From Sphagnum magellanicum (lineage: Eukaryota > Streptophyta > Sphagnopsida > Sphagnales > Sphagnaceae): 64,000 bases of DNA. Where the stretch lies: positions 13,008,026 through 13,072,025 of the forward strand of contig CM038924.1 of NCBI GenBank assembly GCA_021904315.1, written 5' to 3'. Below, in pieces: positions 35,451 through 48,763 of this stretch. The position numbers and the translations under genes are program-made. How positions within the stretch are numbered: position 1 is the first letter of the stretch; each line of letters starts with the position of its first letter. The notes under the pieces were generated by a model. It saw only the letters and a program-made list of their open reading frames with translations, made no database searches and was not told where the DNA came from.

Positions 35451-38400
35451 ATGGCGGCGGCGGCTCTGCTCCATTCGCGCTCTCCTCTGTCCTGTACGCT
35501 GTCTTCTTCTTCTTCTTCTTCTAAGGTCACCCATGGTTGCCAAACGTGCGCCTTCTTTCCAACGAGGATTTGTTTTCAGGGAAGTAACTTCAGGAGCAAT
35601 GAGCGAGCGCGACGACTACTCGTTGTGGAGTGTTCCACTACTACTCAGGGAACCGTTGCTCCTCCCCTTCCTCCTCCACCTCAGTCTGTGGAAGCTCCCG
35701 CGGGAAGCGACTTGGGGAAGCTCAACAAGTACAGCAGCCGTGTAACGCAGCCCAAGTCCCAGGGAGCCTCGCAAGCCATTCTGTATGGCGTTGGATTATC
35801 AGCTGAAGATATGGACAAGCCTCAGGTATATGGGGATTGATGGGTGGGTGGGTGGGTGGCAAGAAGGCTGGGGTTAGGGTTTAGGGTTTAGGGAGGGTGG
35901 GGTTAGAAGATGATGTAGAGGAGGAAATGGGAAAGAAACAAATTTATTTATTTCTTTGCCTGGCTGGCTGGCTGGCAGGTGGGGATTTCCTCAGTGTGGT
36001 ATGAGGGTAATACATGCAACATGCATTTGCTGAAGCTTTCGGAAGCTGTGAAGGAGGGAGTGAGAGATGCAGGAATGGTTGGATTCCGCTTCAACACTGT
36101 GGGAGTGAGTGATGCCATCTCCATGGGCACCGAAGGCATGTGTTACAGCCTTCAGTCCCGTGATCTGATTGCTGACAGCATTGAGACTGTCATGGGGGGC
36201 CAGTGGTATGATGCCAACATCTCCATTCCCGGATGTGACAAAAATGTGAGCGACTGGTGCACTTCTCCTCTTCTTCTTTTTGCAATTGCAAAATTCTCTG
36301 AATTTGGTAGAACCACTTACCAACACTATTACTACTGGCAGCTCCAAACCCTAGATCCTTGATTCAAAATTCGGTATGCAGGAACTGTAGACGATTTCTC
36401 ATGCCAAGATTGTGCTTCAATATGAGGATAGGCAACCTGACATGTTTTATGCAGAGATTGTGCTTCAATGTGATCATAGGAACCTCCCATTTCGTATGCA
36501 GAAATTGTGCGGAACATTTTGATCGTAGGAATTTCCCATTTCTTATGCAGAGATTGTGCGCAGCAATGTGAGCATAGCAACTGTGCATTTCTTTATGCAG
36601 AGATTGTGCTTCAATGTGAGCACAGCAGACCTCATATTTCTTATGCAGAGATTGTGCTTCAATGTGAGAATAGCAACCCTCCATTCAAGCACGTGTGTTG
36701 AAGCCATTTGCAACTTATCCATGAACACAGATTTTGTTTTGGGTTCCTTGTTGGGGCTGCTAATATTCCAGATCTGCAATTCTAAGATCCAGCTTTTCCA
36801 TAAGCAATTCCATTAATTGCCCTAGAAGTATTTCAGTACAAAAGGATGATACTTCACTGTTTATCATCAAGTAGATCAGCTCTGGGGATAGCAGATTCTA
36901 ACCAGTAACTATTTTATTCCATAGAATTTGACTGTGTACACCCATCTGAACTGTCGTATCAATGTCATTGGATATCTTTGTAGCACCAAATTCTCAAAGT
37001 AATCAGATGAATTGAACAGTGTGGTGTCTGAAAGATGAGCTTGTGATTATATCCTTATGCAGCATTTGAGCATTGGATTTGTGGTTCCAGATGCCAGGTG
37101 TAATCATAGCCATGGGACGGTTGAACAGGCCCAGCATCATGGTTTACGGTGGCACAATTAAGGTCAGAACTGTACTTCATGGTTCAGTGTTCCTTTTTCT
37201 CTTTTTTTTCAAGATGGACCTTCACACTTTAGCAAGCAACCTTAACTGTCAGGAAACTGTGAATCAATTGTGTGATTTTTTTTCTTGTGGTTGCAGCCAG
37301 GTCTATTTAATGGCCACACTTTTGATATCATCTCTGCTTTCCAGGTACCTGTCCTACATTTATCATAAAATTGGTTAGACCCAATGCCCATGAAGCTTTT
37401 TGTATACTTTTCAAAGTTGGTGCATCTTCGAGTTGCTACTGCAGTCATAGCATCACTGTGGTTAATGCCTTGAAAAGAAAGAAGCAGCATATTGTGATTA
37501 TGTTTTGAACTTTTGTCACATTTTTTGCCTTCTTTCATCTTGGTTGCAGAGTTATGGAGAATACGTAGGTGAATCCATCAGCGAAGCAGAGCGCATGGAT
37601 ATCGTGCAGAATTCCTGTCCAGGTGCTGGAGCCTGTGGTGGCATGTATACAGCCAACACAATGGCATCTGCGATTGAAGCTCTTGGCATGTCACTTCCTT
37701 ACAGGTATGAAAATCCTTACAATAGTTTGCTTTTATGGTGTTTGGATTTTTTTCTCTTTAGTTACTTAGGCTGGAGATCATTTGCGGATATAGTTTTGAA
37801 GAAAATTAAGGAAAAAGTGACCTTGTTGTATTAGGGCAGCTCCTCAATTCCAGCAGAAGACCCCTTGAAGCTGGAGGAGTGTCGACTAGCAGGCAAGTAC
37901 TTGCTGGAGCTTCTGAAGCATGATCTGAAGCCTCGTGATATCATCACAAGAAAGTCTCTGAACAATGCTATTGTAGTAGTCATGGCTCTTGGTGGCTCTA
38001 CCAACGCCGTCCTTCATCTTATTGCCATTGCCAGGTGCACACCCATGCCTTGGCTCCAATGTTTGTTCTCTACGAAGGCTAGTATTGTGGTTTGGCGTGG
38101 AGTCCAATCTGTATTTCCATTGGATTGTTTTCTTCAACAACATAGAGTGGAATGTTACCAGCCCTTATGGTTGAGCTTCTTGAATTTGGAATCACATTGT
38201 GCTGGTACTCACTTGATTAGCATGGAATCTGATTCCTCCTCATTGGGGTTCTCTTCTAACAGAACCCAAGTATGCAATAACACTCCGTTGGGGATTCTGT
38301 CATTTTGTGATTGGATGTGTGGTTGGCAGCTACATACTGGATTTTTTTGTGCGTCAATAAAAAAAAGTTGATGGAGAGCATGAAGTAATGCAAGCAATGA

Positions 38401-41321
38401 TTGACACTTGCTTTGTGCAGATCAGTGGGTTTGGAGCTGACGCTTGATGATTTTCAGGACATTAGTGATAAGGTGCCTTTTATAGCTGATCTCAAGCCCA
38501 GCGGAAAATATGTAATGGAAGACCTACACAAGGTGCCTAACTCCACCTTGTTCAAGTGAATTGGGTGTTAGTCTCCATCTCAGTGCTTCATGGTTCAATG
38601 AGGCACTATGTATACTAATGACAATTTTGGTGCTCAGTTATCCAAGACAATCTATATATGTGTGCGTGTGTCTATGCTCTAGCTACAAGGCTTTAGGGTT
38701 TAGGGAGTGGGTTGAGTTCAATGGAGCCCGATGTTCACAGTAATGGAGCTCTTATCTCTTGAGCTGTAGGTTGGAGGCGTACCTGCAGTGCTGAAGTATT
38801 TGCTAGAGAAGGGCCTGATTGATGGAAGTTGCATGACGGGTTCTTTCTTACCTTCTGCTGGATTTGTAATGCTGTAGCCTTGTAATTTTTTATGGGCTCA
38901 TAAATGCCCCTTAAGTGCATCTTCAAGCATTGAGTACATTATACATTTTGAACAAATTCTCTTGTAAGTGGTATTTGCAACACCATTTTTTACAACTCTC
39001 AAAATTTGTGCATGTTGTGCCTTGGGTTTCTGTCATAGCACCACCTCTTCTGAAATCTTTCAAAATGCTTTTTCCTGAGCATTGTGCAGTAACAGGGAAG
39101 ACCCTTGCAGAGAATTTGGCTGGATGCCCCCCTCTCATGGAGGGCCAAGTAGGTTTCAGACCCCTCTAACTGCCTTTTTTCCTAATGATTTTTACTAGGA
39201 TTTCCTTTCTGCCTAGACAAAGATCTACTAGAATTCCAGCTTCACCTGTCATGGGTTGTGGTGATGTGTGTAGAGAATCATTTCTACTGTGGAGAACCCC
39301 ATCAAGAAGACTGGCCACCTACAGGTTCTATGGGGTAATTTGGCTCCAGAGGGTTCAGTTGCTAAGATTACAGGGAAGGAAGGCCTCTACTTTTCAGGTA
39401 TGGATGGATCAAAATTTCTTCACCCTCTGTTTCTTTCCTCTAAAATCTCTATATGGCATTCTAGAGTGCTAATCTATACCAGCAATGCTCTCATAGTGGG
39501 TTGTGCACAGCATAGAAGTTTCCAAGAAAAGTCATATGGGCTTGAACTACATTTGAGAATCCAGTTTGAGCATGACCCACTTGATCAATTTTGGATGTGT
39601 CTGTTGGGTACATGATAGTTCAAGAGTAAAGGTGAACCTTAGTTTATCCCTTTGTAGTTGAACAATATTGCAGGATGTACAACTTAATTGATCAAAAACT
39701 GAGGCATACTGAAGCAATCTGCAATTTTCTGAAGACTCCAAGCATGTATTTTTTGGGTGCTGAATGGTAGCAGGGCCTGCACGTGTGTTCGAAGGAGAGG
39801 AGGCAATGCTGTCTGCTCTCTCTGAAGATCCTCAAAGTTTAAAGGTAGGTTACCTTGCTCCTATGTTTATCAGAAAACCTTTCTTGGTTGCATCTCTGGC
39901 ATTGTGTCTTTGTGAACATCCAAAATAGATTGTGGACATTTTGATCTAATGTTTGGTACGGTTCATCCACTTATTGTGTCCTGGGAATGATGTTCGTTTA
40001 TCACAGGGAACTGTCATTGTGATAAGAGGGGAGGGTCCAAAAGGTGGTCCAGGCATGCCAGAGATGCTCACACCTACAAGTGCTGTAATTGGTGCTGGCC
40101 TCGGCAAGGTCACTCCCAGCAACTTTACATTGTGGTATCCAATTTATCTTATGTCTATCCAATATTGGTATTCATATAAATACCTGTGTGACGTCAAATC
40201 ACTTTCTTATTCATATTATTCGACATGGGCTGCAGGAAGTTGCACTGTTAACAGATGGCCGCTTCTCTGGTGGATCTCATGGATTCGTTGTTGGCCACAT
40301 TTGTCCTGAGGCACAGGTACTTGTTGAAGCAAATTGATGACATGTTTTGGACTCAGTAGCACTGTGTTGTAGCTGTTAATTATGTTTTCTCCTTGGCAGT
40401 TTTTTGATTTGTTGACTAATGATTCTTTGATCCTGGTGGTATTTGCTACTCCCCAGAATAAGCAGCAGTCACAAGTACATCCATAAACCATAAACCCTAA
40501 ACCTTAAAAGCTAAGCCAAAAATAGGGCGATGATTCCAAAAAGAATCATAGAAAATGTTAAATATTGACTAATAAAATTGTCCACCATGCAAACAGCATA
40601 ATGAAAAACTACAGGAAAAAAAGATAAGAGTTTTTATGCATGAAATCAGACTACCCACCTTTTTGGGGGACAGAGAACTTACCCTACACTTGGTTTTGGA
40701 GATGCAGGTGGGAGGCCCAATTGGGCTAGTTCAAGATGGAGATATCATCACTGTTGATGTGGAAAAGCGGAAAATCAACGTAGAATTGACAGAGGCTGAG
40801 CTTGCTAATCGACGTGAGAACTGGAGAGCACCTCCACTGAAAGCCTCCCGTGGAACTCTATACAAGGTATAATCCTTCCCCTAAGTATTGCAGAAGATCT
40901 AACTCTATGGCTGTTCAACCATCTGTTCTAGCTCATGAGCAAGTAAGATTTTGTCTTTGGCTTCTGCTGTGTTTGGTGTGCTAGAGTAGCAATGAGCTTG
41001 GTTTTGGCATCAACATTCAATAACATAACCCTTAAGTCTTATACATGAAGCAGAATCTCACTTGAACACCTGAATTGGAAATGGGGTGTATCTGGGTTTA
41101 GGGTCAATTTCTACTGATTTCTACTGTATTTATTTTTGAGGTGCTTGGGTCATGGGTGTATAATTATTTAGAAAGGGCACATATGTCATTGCTCAAAGGG
41201 GTTGTTGCCTGATTTCTAAACACCAGTTCTGGCTTCTGTCTGTGTGGGGCTGCTTTGGCATGGTTGGCAGTATATCAAGAATGTGAAATCAGCATCCGAA
41301 GGGTGTGTGACTGATGAGTGA
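35451..41321 (+). CDS. DHAD: Dihydroxy-acid dehydratase, plastid-targeted, fifteen exons
   Basis: Third common step of valine, isoleucine and leucine synthesis: dehydration of 2,3-dihydroxy-3-methylbutanoate or -pentanoate to the 2-oxo acid in plastids, with a [2Fe-2S] cluster and Mg2+. Exons: 35451-35825, 35979-36245, 37091-37162, 37297-37344, 37550-37704, 37840-38034, 38421-38532, 38770-38839, 39090-39148, 39274-39397, 39774-39844, 40007-40108, 40236-40316, 40708-40866 and 41271-41321. Phases close, giving 646 residues. The first 80 or so residues are a Ser-rich transit peptide. Cluster cysteines by motif are C138 (GNTCNMH), C211 (PGCDKN) and C283 ([12 protein letters not shown]), spaced 73 and 72 as expected. 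The Lys in CDKN and the C-terminal [11 protein letters not shown], with its catalytic Ser, are present. The protein ends [16 protein letters not shown]. Exon 6 uses the acceptor at 37838-37839, since an upstream AG breaks the frame. All hallmark residues are intact, so the gene looks functional. A possible AATAAA signal lies at 41456. Confidence 0.95.
36372..36690. repeat. 49-bp minisatellite inside DHAD intron 2
   Basis: About seven copies of a unit built on TTATGCAGAGATTGTGCTTC followed by AATGTGAGxATAGCAAC. Landmark TATGCAG/CATGCCA positions are about 36376 (degenerate), 36400, 36449, 36495, 36544, 36593 and 36642, so the period is 49 with one 46. The array sits in the 845-base second intron (36246-37090). 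Each unit carries a TTATGCAG, which resembles a 3' splice site. Because 49 is not a multiple of three, the minus strand stays open in several frames with repeated HIEAQSLHK-like peptides; these are a by-product, not genes. Confidence 0.9.
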
Positions 41322-42070
41322 AGAATCATGATGGTTGCAAGTTATCCTTGTCACTGTTGAGATTTTGACTCATGAAATTTTGTCTGTCACTGGACTGAAA
41401 TTCCACAAAAGGAGACTGATCTATGGTGCATCAACAGGGCTATACATGTCCATTAAATAAAGTGGTTGCCACTCATGTCTGTTTGTTTGCAAAATGCCTG
41501 ATAAGCTATGTGATATATTATGGTTTTCTTGTGGGAAGAAGGACCAGAGAGATGCCAGGGCAACTATTAATGAAGTAAAGATTGCATTCTACAGGTGGGC
41601 CTTGATTCCAACATGAAAATGCTGTTATTGTTTGTCAAATAGAGTAAGAGATTTTGCTCCAACCAAGCAGAGAATCACTGGGGAGGAAATGTCGGAAACC
41701 CAAATTTCCATGGCTCTCAAACAAGGACTTGATTGTTACATTGTTTTGAGGACTGTTTTGGAACTAGTCCTCTGGTGAGGAGGCATGGGATCATGGAATT
41801 GATCCCACGTGGAAAATGCTGTGTTTTGTAATACTCCACCATGATTATTACATTACGGGGGTGTACGAGAATGTGGGTGCACTAGCATTTATTATAACTG
41901 GAAGCCCAAATCTTATACAGCTTAGAATGGGAGAATGGTTGGTATAGGAGAATGGCTTACATTCAGTTCCTTTGAGCTTTTGAGATCTACTGCCTAAATG
42001 GGTTGTTTTTGTTCCCACAAAATTTCAATAAACTTATCAATGCGGTCACCTTCCCTCCTAACTAGTCAAG

Positions 42071-42325
42071 CATATATTCATGCATATGTTTGTGTGGGCT
42101 CCATTTGTATCTAGCCTTATGTATAAGATAATAGATATGATAGAAATCCACTGGTAGGTCTTCTTGTTTAGTGTACGATGAAGTATATGATGAAATGCCA
42201 TATATTCATGCATATGTTTGTGTCAGCTCCATTTGTGTCTAACCTTATGTATAAGATAATAGACATGATAGGAATGCACTAGTAGGCCTTGTTGTGTTTA
42301 GTGTACGATGAAGTATGATGGAAGT
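42071..42325. repeat. Two-copy tandem duplication, 128-bp unit
   Basis: The phrase CATATATTCATGCATATGTT starts at 42071 and again at 42199. The following text (CTCCATTTGT, CCTTATGTATAAGATAATAG, GTGTACGATGAAGTAT) repeats with scattered substitutions. The copies are in direct orientation and abut each other. Confidence 0.85.
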
Positions 42326-42919
42326 GCCAATTGCTTCCTGTACGTACACCAACCTTTGTCTAGAAATAATGTCAAGTAGTTAGCTGTAGAAAAGAGTGAG
42401 TGAGCTTGGACTTGATGAATTTGACTTACACCTAACATGTAAGATTGTTGGTCAAGTCTAAAATACAAGATTTCAAATGCAAGGTCGTTATGAGAAGAAA
42501 GAAATTTTAAATTTTGCACTTGTTTGTTATGATGGGCCATATTTGGCTCATTGTGTGTGGGTGTCTCTCTCTCTCTCCCCTTCTTGTAAAGCACTTGGGA
42601 GAAATTTCCTTTGTATTTGGAGGGCACTTTATATCCAGGAAAATCCTTATTAGAAAAGAGGAAAGACACTACTACATCTACTCCATAAGGTGGAAAGGAT
42701 CTTAAACCTATAAGAACCACCTTTCACCCCTTACACCTCATTATCTACAAAACTTTAGTGAAGGGTATATACCCTTAGGGTGGGGGCATGCTCAAAATAA
42801 GGGCCCTTAAACGAGGGCGATAGCCATGTTTGGCCTCACATATGGGGAATGTTCCTCATTCTTGGGCTTTATCTATTGAAAAGCACCTATACATACATAG
42901 ATCATGAGACACATGTAGA

Positions 42920-43045
42920 TTGTGAGGTGTAGGAAGGAACGGTTTCTTACACTTACTCCTTAACAGTGAGGTGGATCTCACACCGATCGATAAGTAGGCA
43001 TAATTTCCCTCATCTTTTCTAGGAAGGATAGCCATGAATATAAAG
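42920..43045. repeat. Dispersed repeat, copy 2 (relative at 22145-22265)
   Basis: Shares ordered phrases with the 22-kb block: GGTGTAGGAAGG, TTCTTACACTTACTCCTTAA and CTTTTCTAGGAAGGATA. It has an insertion of about 20 bases relative to copy 1. No coding content is visible. Confidence 0.5.
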
Positions 43046-45630
43046 TACCCTTCAAATACTTAAGAAGTTTTCTCCAAGTGCCTTACAATTCATGCCAACC
43101 TTCTCTTCAAGTGTGCCTTATGTAAAGCCATACATAGTGGACACTCACTAAAGACATGGCCAGCCAGCTTCCGTCTTTTCTTAGGCCCCTTTTATTTTTG
43201 GGAACACCCTTAGCCCTTGGGGCTTTTGCCTTACACAAAGGCCAATAATGGTAGACCATTACAATTCATTTGTGAAGCATGCACGCACAATAGTGGCATT
43301 AAGGTGGTTGTTCCATCACTTTGATTCTTTCACTTGTTTTTTTGTCCACTTGTTATTTCACTTGGTATTCTTTTATTAAAGCTGCATCCACCCATGTTCT
43401 ATTTGCTATGTACAAGTTTGCAAAAAAGGTTGAGGGATTTGTGGTTTTTGTGGGAAGTAAAAAGGCCAAATCTTTGCTCGGTGGCCAAAAAATATAGGTC
43501 CAGCTTTCCCCATTTGGATAGGAATTCTTTGCATTTTTGCACCCTCCACAACACAAGCATGGAACACATGATTAGCTATTGTTTGTGCAAACACAAAAAA
43601 TTGGTGGTTGTTTGTGGACCCACATTACACTTGCTTTGTATGTATGTACAGACAGACAGATGGTGCGACTATGTACAAGCTTTGGGGGTTGGGTGTCTGT
43701 GCAACAACAACAACAACAACAAGGAGGGGTTTGCCAGTATGGCACTTTGTGGGAAGCTCCCAGTAGCCTTGTGACCGTGGGTGGTGATGATGCTGATAAG
43801 AAGTCAATAGTTGTTGAATTTGTGAACTGACATAGCCAGTTCCAATTTCACCATGATGAGAGCACGGGGTAGTAGTAGGTGCATGAGCCCAACAACAACA
43901 ACCGCAACAACTAAGAAACAACAAAGCCCACCCAACAAGAGCGAGCCCAAAATTATTTTTTTAAAATTTTAAACAAGGGTTTTCACTTGGAGCCATAATG
44001 AACAAATTTCTTGGCTAGTTGAAATGAGAGGAACCATTAGGGTACTTGGCTAGTTGTAGAAGAAGTAAGTGAAAAACTTGAGGAGATGGAAAAGAAGTGC
44101 ATGATTATGTTGTGTCAGTTCACCAGCCCTACCACCACCATCACTCTCTCACTCCAGCTCTTAGCTTTTTGGTACATAGTACTTACTTACCCATTTTGTC
44201 CATCATTTTGGGGAAAATAATACTCCCCAAATAAACAAAACAAAGAACCATTGTTGTTGTTGTTGTTGTGGGTGCTCTTTGTGAGTTAACCTCCCATATA
44301 GAATAAAAAGAAATCCACCCCTTTTGTATTTTCTTCTCATCATGCTATTAGACCCTCCAAAAGCCACCCGAAAAAGTCCATTAGACAACAAGCACGCGCA
44401 CGCACAAGAGGCTACACAACAAAGTGGCAAATTCTTTGTTCATTTTGTTCAATGATTAAGGTGTTTCTAAAGGTATTTCTATTGGGAAAGCTACCAAGAG
44501 TATTAAATTAGGGTTTTAAGGTACAATATGTGTGGCCTATAATAATAAGAGGGGGGGTCCACAATGATAATAATAATAATGATGATGATGATAAGTACCT
44601 TGTTGGTAGTTGCTCGCCAAAAAGAGAGTTCGAACTACGACGTTTAGGGTTAGGGTTAGGGATGGGGATACATTCATTCACCAATGTATGTAGTTCAAGG
44701 TTAGCAATAGGATATATTTATTTAAGACTTTGTTATGTCAGAAAACTCGGTAGCTAAGAAGTACTAGATTGACTTTTTAAAATCCAAAAGGTTCATTGGG
44801 TCATTGAGAATAAGTTGTACTCATTTTTAGGGTTAGGGCACATTTGTGCCCAATGTATGTAGTTCATGGTTATGGCTATATCCAACAAGACCTTTGTATA
44901 GCTTGAGTCTCTCTCTCTCTCTCTCCCTAGTCTCAACTCTCATTAGGTAAGTACTCAATTTGCCTTTAACAAGAATGGGTTCATAGGTTTGTTGACAATT
45001 TGTGTACCATATTTAGGGTTAGGGACTAGGGTACATTGGCCAATGTATGTGGTTTATTGTTTGGGATATATCCAAGACTTTGTGTGTGTCCTGGTTGTGT
45101 AAGTAAAGTACTCCCATTGACTTTAATAAAACGCTTCTTTGGTTCATTTGATAAGGTACATGGGAAAGAAATAAATCCCTTGAATGGAGAGATCCATCCC
45201 TTGAATGGAGAGATCCATCCCTTCCATGTCAAATTTTTTCCCCTTTGTTTTTTTTGGGGGCTTGTTAGGGTTACTTTAAAAGGGTTAGGGCACATTTCAA
45301 GGGTTAGGCCTTTATTTTACTTGCTTTGTTTTTAGGTGGAAAGAAACAAAGTGAGGAATATTCTCTGCAGATTCTTGGCAAGATGTCATTCATCTTCCCC
45401 AAAAATTGGATCCAAGTTTTGGAAAGAGTTTTTATTAGACGGCCAATTTTTTTGCATTTTTTGAGATTTTGTTGTGTTCAAGTAACCAACAAGTTGGCTG
45501 CATGCCATTGATGGAGTGTGTAAACTTTATGTCGGATTTGAAGAATTCTTTGGGATGGGTCTTTTTGGCATGATCACATGGTAGAAGGCATGTTGATGGT
45601 GGATGGTGAATTTAGGTGGAATGATAAATT

Positions 45631-45830
45631 TCAATTAAGGAAACCCGGAAAGGCTAAGTGTGACATAAATTCAAATAAGGAAACCCAGAAAGGTTAAGTG
45701 TGACATAAACTCAATTAAGGAAACCTGGAACTTAGGCTAAGTGTGACATAAACTCCAATTAATGAAACCCGGAAAAGCTAAGTAGGATGTAATCTCAATT
45801 GATGGAACTCGAAAAGGCTAAATGTGGGCC
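45631..45830. repeat. ~40-bp tandem array, five degenerate copies
   Basis: Units begin TCAATTAAGGAAACC, continue GGAAAGGCTAAGTGTGACAT and start at about 45631, 45671, 45711, 45754 and 45794. Copies 4 and 5 are the most diverged. There is no reading frame across the array. Confidence 0.85.
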
Positions 45831-48763
45831 TTGAACAACTTATTATATTGTTGGAACTCTTTCAAGGTCCCCCCAAAACTTCATTTGTGGAACTTAACCT
45901 TGTAGGGTGCAAGTCAAGTTACCAAGACCGAAACAAATGAAACCCCAAACCAATTTAGGACTTTGAAGTTAGCCGTTAGGAATGGATGGCTAGATTTTGT
46001 CCTATGGCCCACAAAAAGTGGATGCCTATCATCCACTCGGGTGGCTAATAGGAAAACTTTTAGCTTGGAAAGGGGTTGGAAGTGGAAGGCCCCCCATCCA
46101 TCCAACCCCTATCACAAATGATACAAAGGAGTTTGGTTGCTTGCTTGCTTGCTTTGGAAGTGACCTTGGCGACCCACTCTTGGTGTATTCATAAAGTCTT
46201 GCAAGAAAGCTTTTCAATATTGATGCAAAGTGGGAGGGATATCATTAATTTCCTTGAACAATAGGAGTGAAGGTTTTAAGTGCACATGCATAAAAACACC
46301 TCAATAGAAAAGAAAAAATTAAATTGGGCTAAGAAAACCCGATTCAAGTAGGTCACTAATCTTAAGATTAGTGGTACTAAAACATAGTTGCGGTGTTGAC
46401 AAAGAAATTATGAACCATAAACAAGAGATGATAGATAGGGACAACAATCGAGTTTTACATTTTTTACATTAAAAATGAATTCATTCATACACCAAAATAG
46501 ACATAAAAGGCTTTGCAAATCAACTTATGTGTCTTTGTGAATAATGAAGCCCCCTCAAAACAATTTCCTCAATCCAAACAAACTAATCTGTTGTTTAGGT
46601 TTAAGTGGCTTCAATAATTGAAAAAACTACCATAGATAAAATCCTTTCAATTTATTATTATTATTATGGAACAACAACCCATTCTAGGTACCCTTTGCAT
46701 TATTACAAGTGTCAACAAAAAGGAAAAAGACCATTTTTAGTATCCCTTTTTTTTATTACAATAAGAAACTTGCTCATAAAAGCCAAGCCATGATCCATGA
46801 TCACACTTATGTGCCCACATACTCGGTGCGTCTTTTTGTAACTTTTCAAAACCCTAAACCCATACTCAAGGCATTTTTGTGTAACCTTTTATAACGAATT
46901 CACATATTGAAAAGGGTAAGTGATCCAAGTCAAATGTCTTAAAGTATGTACTTAGTCATGCAATATGACAAAGACCCCCCCTTTCTCTTTAGTTTAGAAC
47001 ATAAAACTTCACATAATAAAATTATTTTAAAAATAACCCTATTTGTTGGGCCCTCTTTCATTTTGAAATAATTTTTTCACCCGTAAATGTTGGTTACCAA
47101 TCTGCAAAAGAAAGCAAGAAAAATATGCACATTTTTTCCATAAAGGAGACTAAAGAGCAACAAATTTTTTTAGTAAAAGACCTTTATCAAATAACATTAA
47201 AAAAAGTGACCAAAATAACATCAAATTAAAAAATCAAAACTCAAGCTGAAACTCATTTTATAGCTGATGTACAAGGGGAAAAAAATAAATTCAAAGCACA
47301 ATTATTATTAATTTATTTTTTTTGTTGATGACAAAATGTTTTACTCGTCCCCTTGAGTCCTCTTCCTTTTGCGGATATCTTTAATAAGTTATCATTTTTC
47401 CTTGTTCCATTGTATCATTTTCAATTTACCTATGTACAAAGATTGCATACTTAGTTCACCCCTAATTGGCTAAATTCTAGGTGGCCATAATAATTTATGG
47501 TGGATTTGAAATGGTAGTAAGGTCATCTTTACTCCAATAAATACTAGTGAATTGTGGATTCAATGCAAATATCTATGTGAAAACCAGGTTTGATTAGTAA
47601 TGCAGATTTCCTTAGCCCCCATTTGTTTTTTTTATGTGTGTGTGTGTGTGAGATGTGACTATACCCATTTATTCTAGTATTTATGTCATGGGGATCTGAA
47701 TGGTTTTTGATTGCAACAAAACTAGGGAATTGTTCTGAACCTCTCCATGACATAATGCCCTAAACCCTAAACCTCTCTCTCTCTCTCTCTCCATACTAAT
47801 GGAATTTGAAAATTGGGGGAACACAAGGTCTTGACTTTTGACACCAATTTTGAAGAAAACAAATTATTGCAAACATTAAGTTTGTGTAAACATGAGTTTT
47901 GCTGAATACTTGCAAAAGTTGAAGATGTAATAAACTCTAGATAAATGCTCTAGATAGATAGTTGACAGCATTAAATGTTGCATATTTTTGGTGAGACTAC
48001 CTACCTCTATGTAAGTGAATAAATATCATTGGTACCCAGGGTAAGAAATGTAATGGTGTTAAGGCCTCTCTTTTCATTAGGTTGGTGTGATCACATATTC
48101 AGCTCAAACAAACACTTAAATTTTTCATCACATTTGTTCCATTTAGGCTAAGCTGTGCTCCATGCTCATCATAGTCACTTCAGATCACAAGTCAAGCCAT
48201 TTTACCAAGTGCAGAGGTCTCTAAGCTGTGGTGAGTCAGATTGTGAAACCATAGATAGATAGAAGAAGACATATATCAAATGTTTTACAGGAACAACATG
48301 TGTTCTTTTTAAATTCCTTACAAAAGTTGCTCAGATATGAAATGTTGCTAACATTAATTTAGCTACATGTTTTGAGCCCAGTTGCAACTCTCCAATGAAA
48401 AGTAAGTGCCTGTCCATGCACCAAAAAAACAAACGCAAAGGCTCTCCATTTCAGTGGCTTTCCATTAGGTTGCTGTGATCAGAGCACATTATGTGTAACT
48501 GTGGGTTAAGACATGTCGGTGACTTTCATCCCAAGTCTAGTGGCAAATTGGTTGTAGGTTAGAATTATGGGTTAGCATTCCACCTTGTGGTCTGTTCTCA
48601 ACAACAGTTGACTGAGAAATGGAAGAATCCTTGTGAAGTAGTAGGTGGCTTCATAGAGTTATCCTTAAAGTAAGAAAAGCACAGCACCAGAACCCTGAGT
48701 TTGGTCATACCCAGAGTGAGATTTTCTAAAAACCTCCAAAAAAGGTACATTACCATTCAACAA

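Larger units (their letters stand above)
41322..48763. other. Intergenic region between DHAD and the LINE locus
   Basis: The first 150 bases hold the DHAD 3' UTR. Beyond it I recognise no gene. Visible items are a 128-bp tandem duplication at 42071-42325, a dispersed repeat at 42920-43045, CAA/TTG triplet runs at 43700-43722 and 44250-44270, telomere-like TTTAGGGTTAGGG at about 44643-44662 and 45013-45026, a 21-bp doublet at about 45177-45220, a 40-bp tandem array at 45631-45830, GT and CT microsatellites near 47634 and 47773, and TAAACCCTAAACC at 47760-47773. Open frames around 43334-43830 depend on triplet repeats and are not convincing. Confidence 0.45.

Noticed and set aside
36332-36779. 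Three minus-strand frames encoding repeated HIEAQSLHK-like peptides
   Set aside because: They follow from the 49-bp intron minisatellite, whose period cycles through all frames; there is no start context or homologue, and they lie antisense inside an intron.
43334-43924. Open frames around 43.3-43.9 kb on both strands as a possible gene
   Set aside because: The frames depend on CAA/TTG triplet runs, overlap each other on opposite strands and resemble nothing I know.
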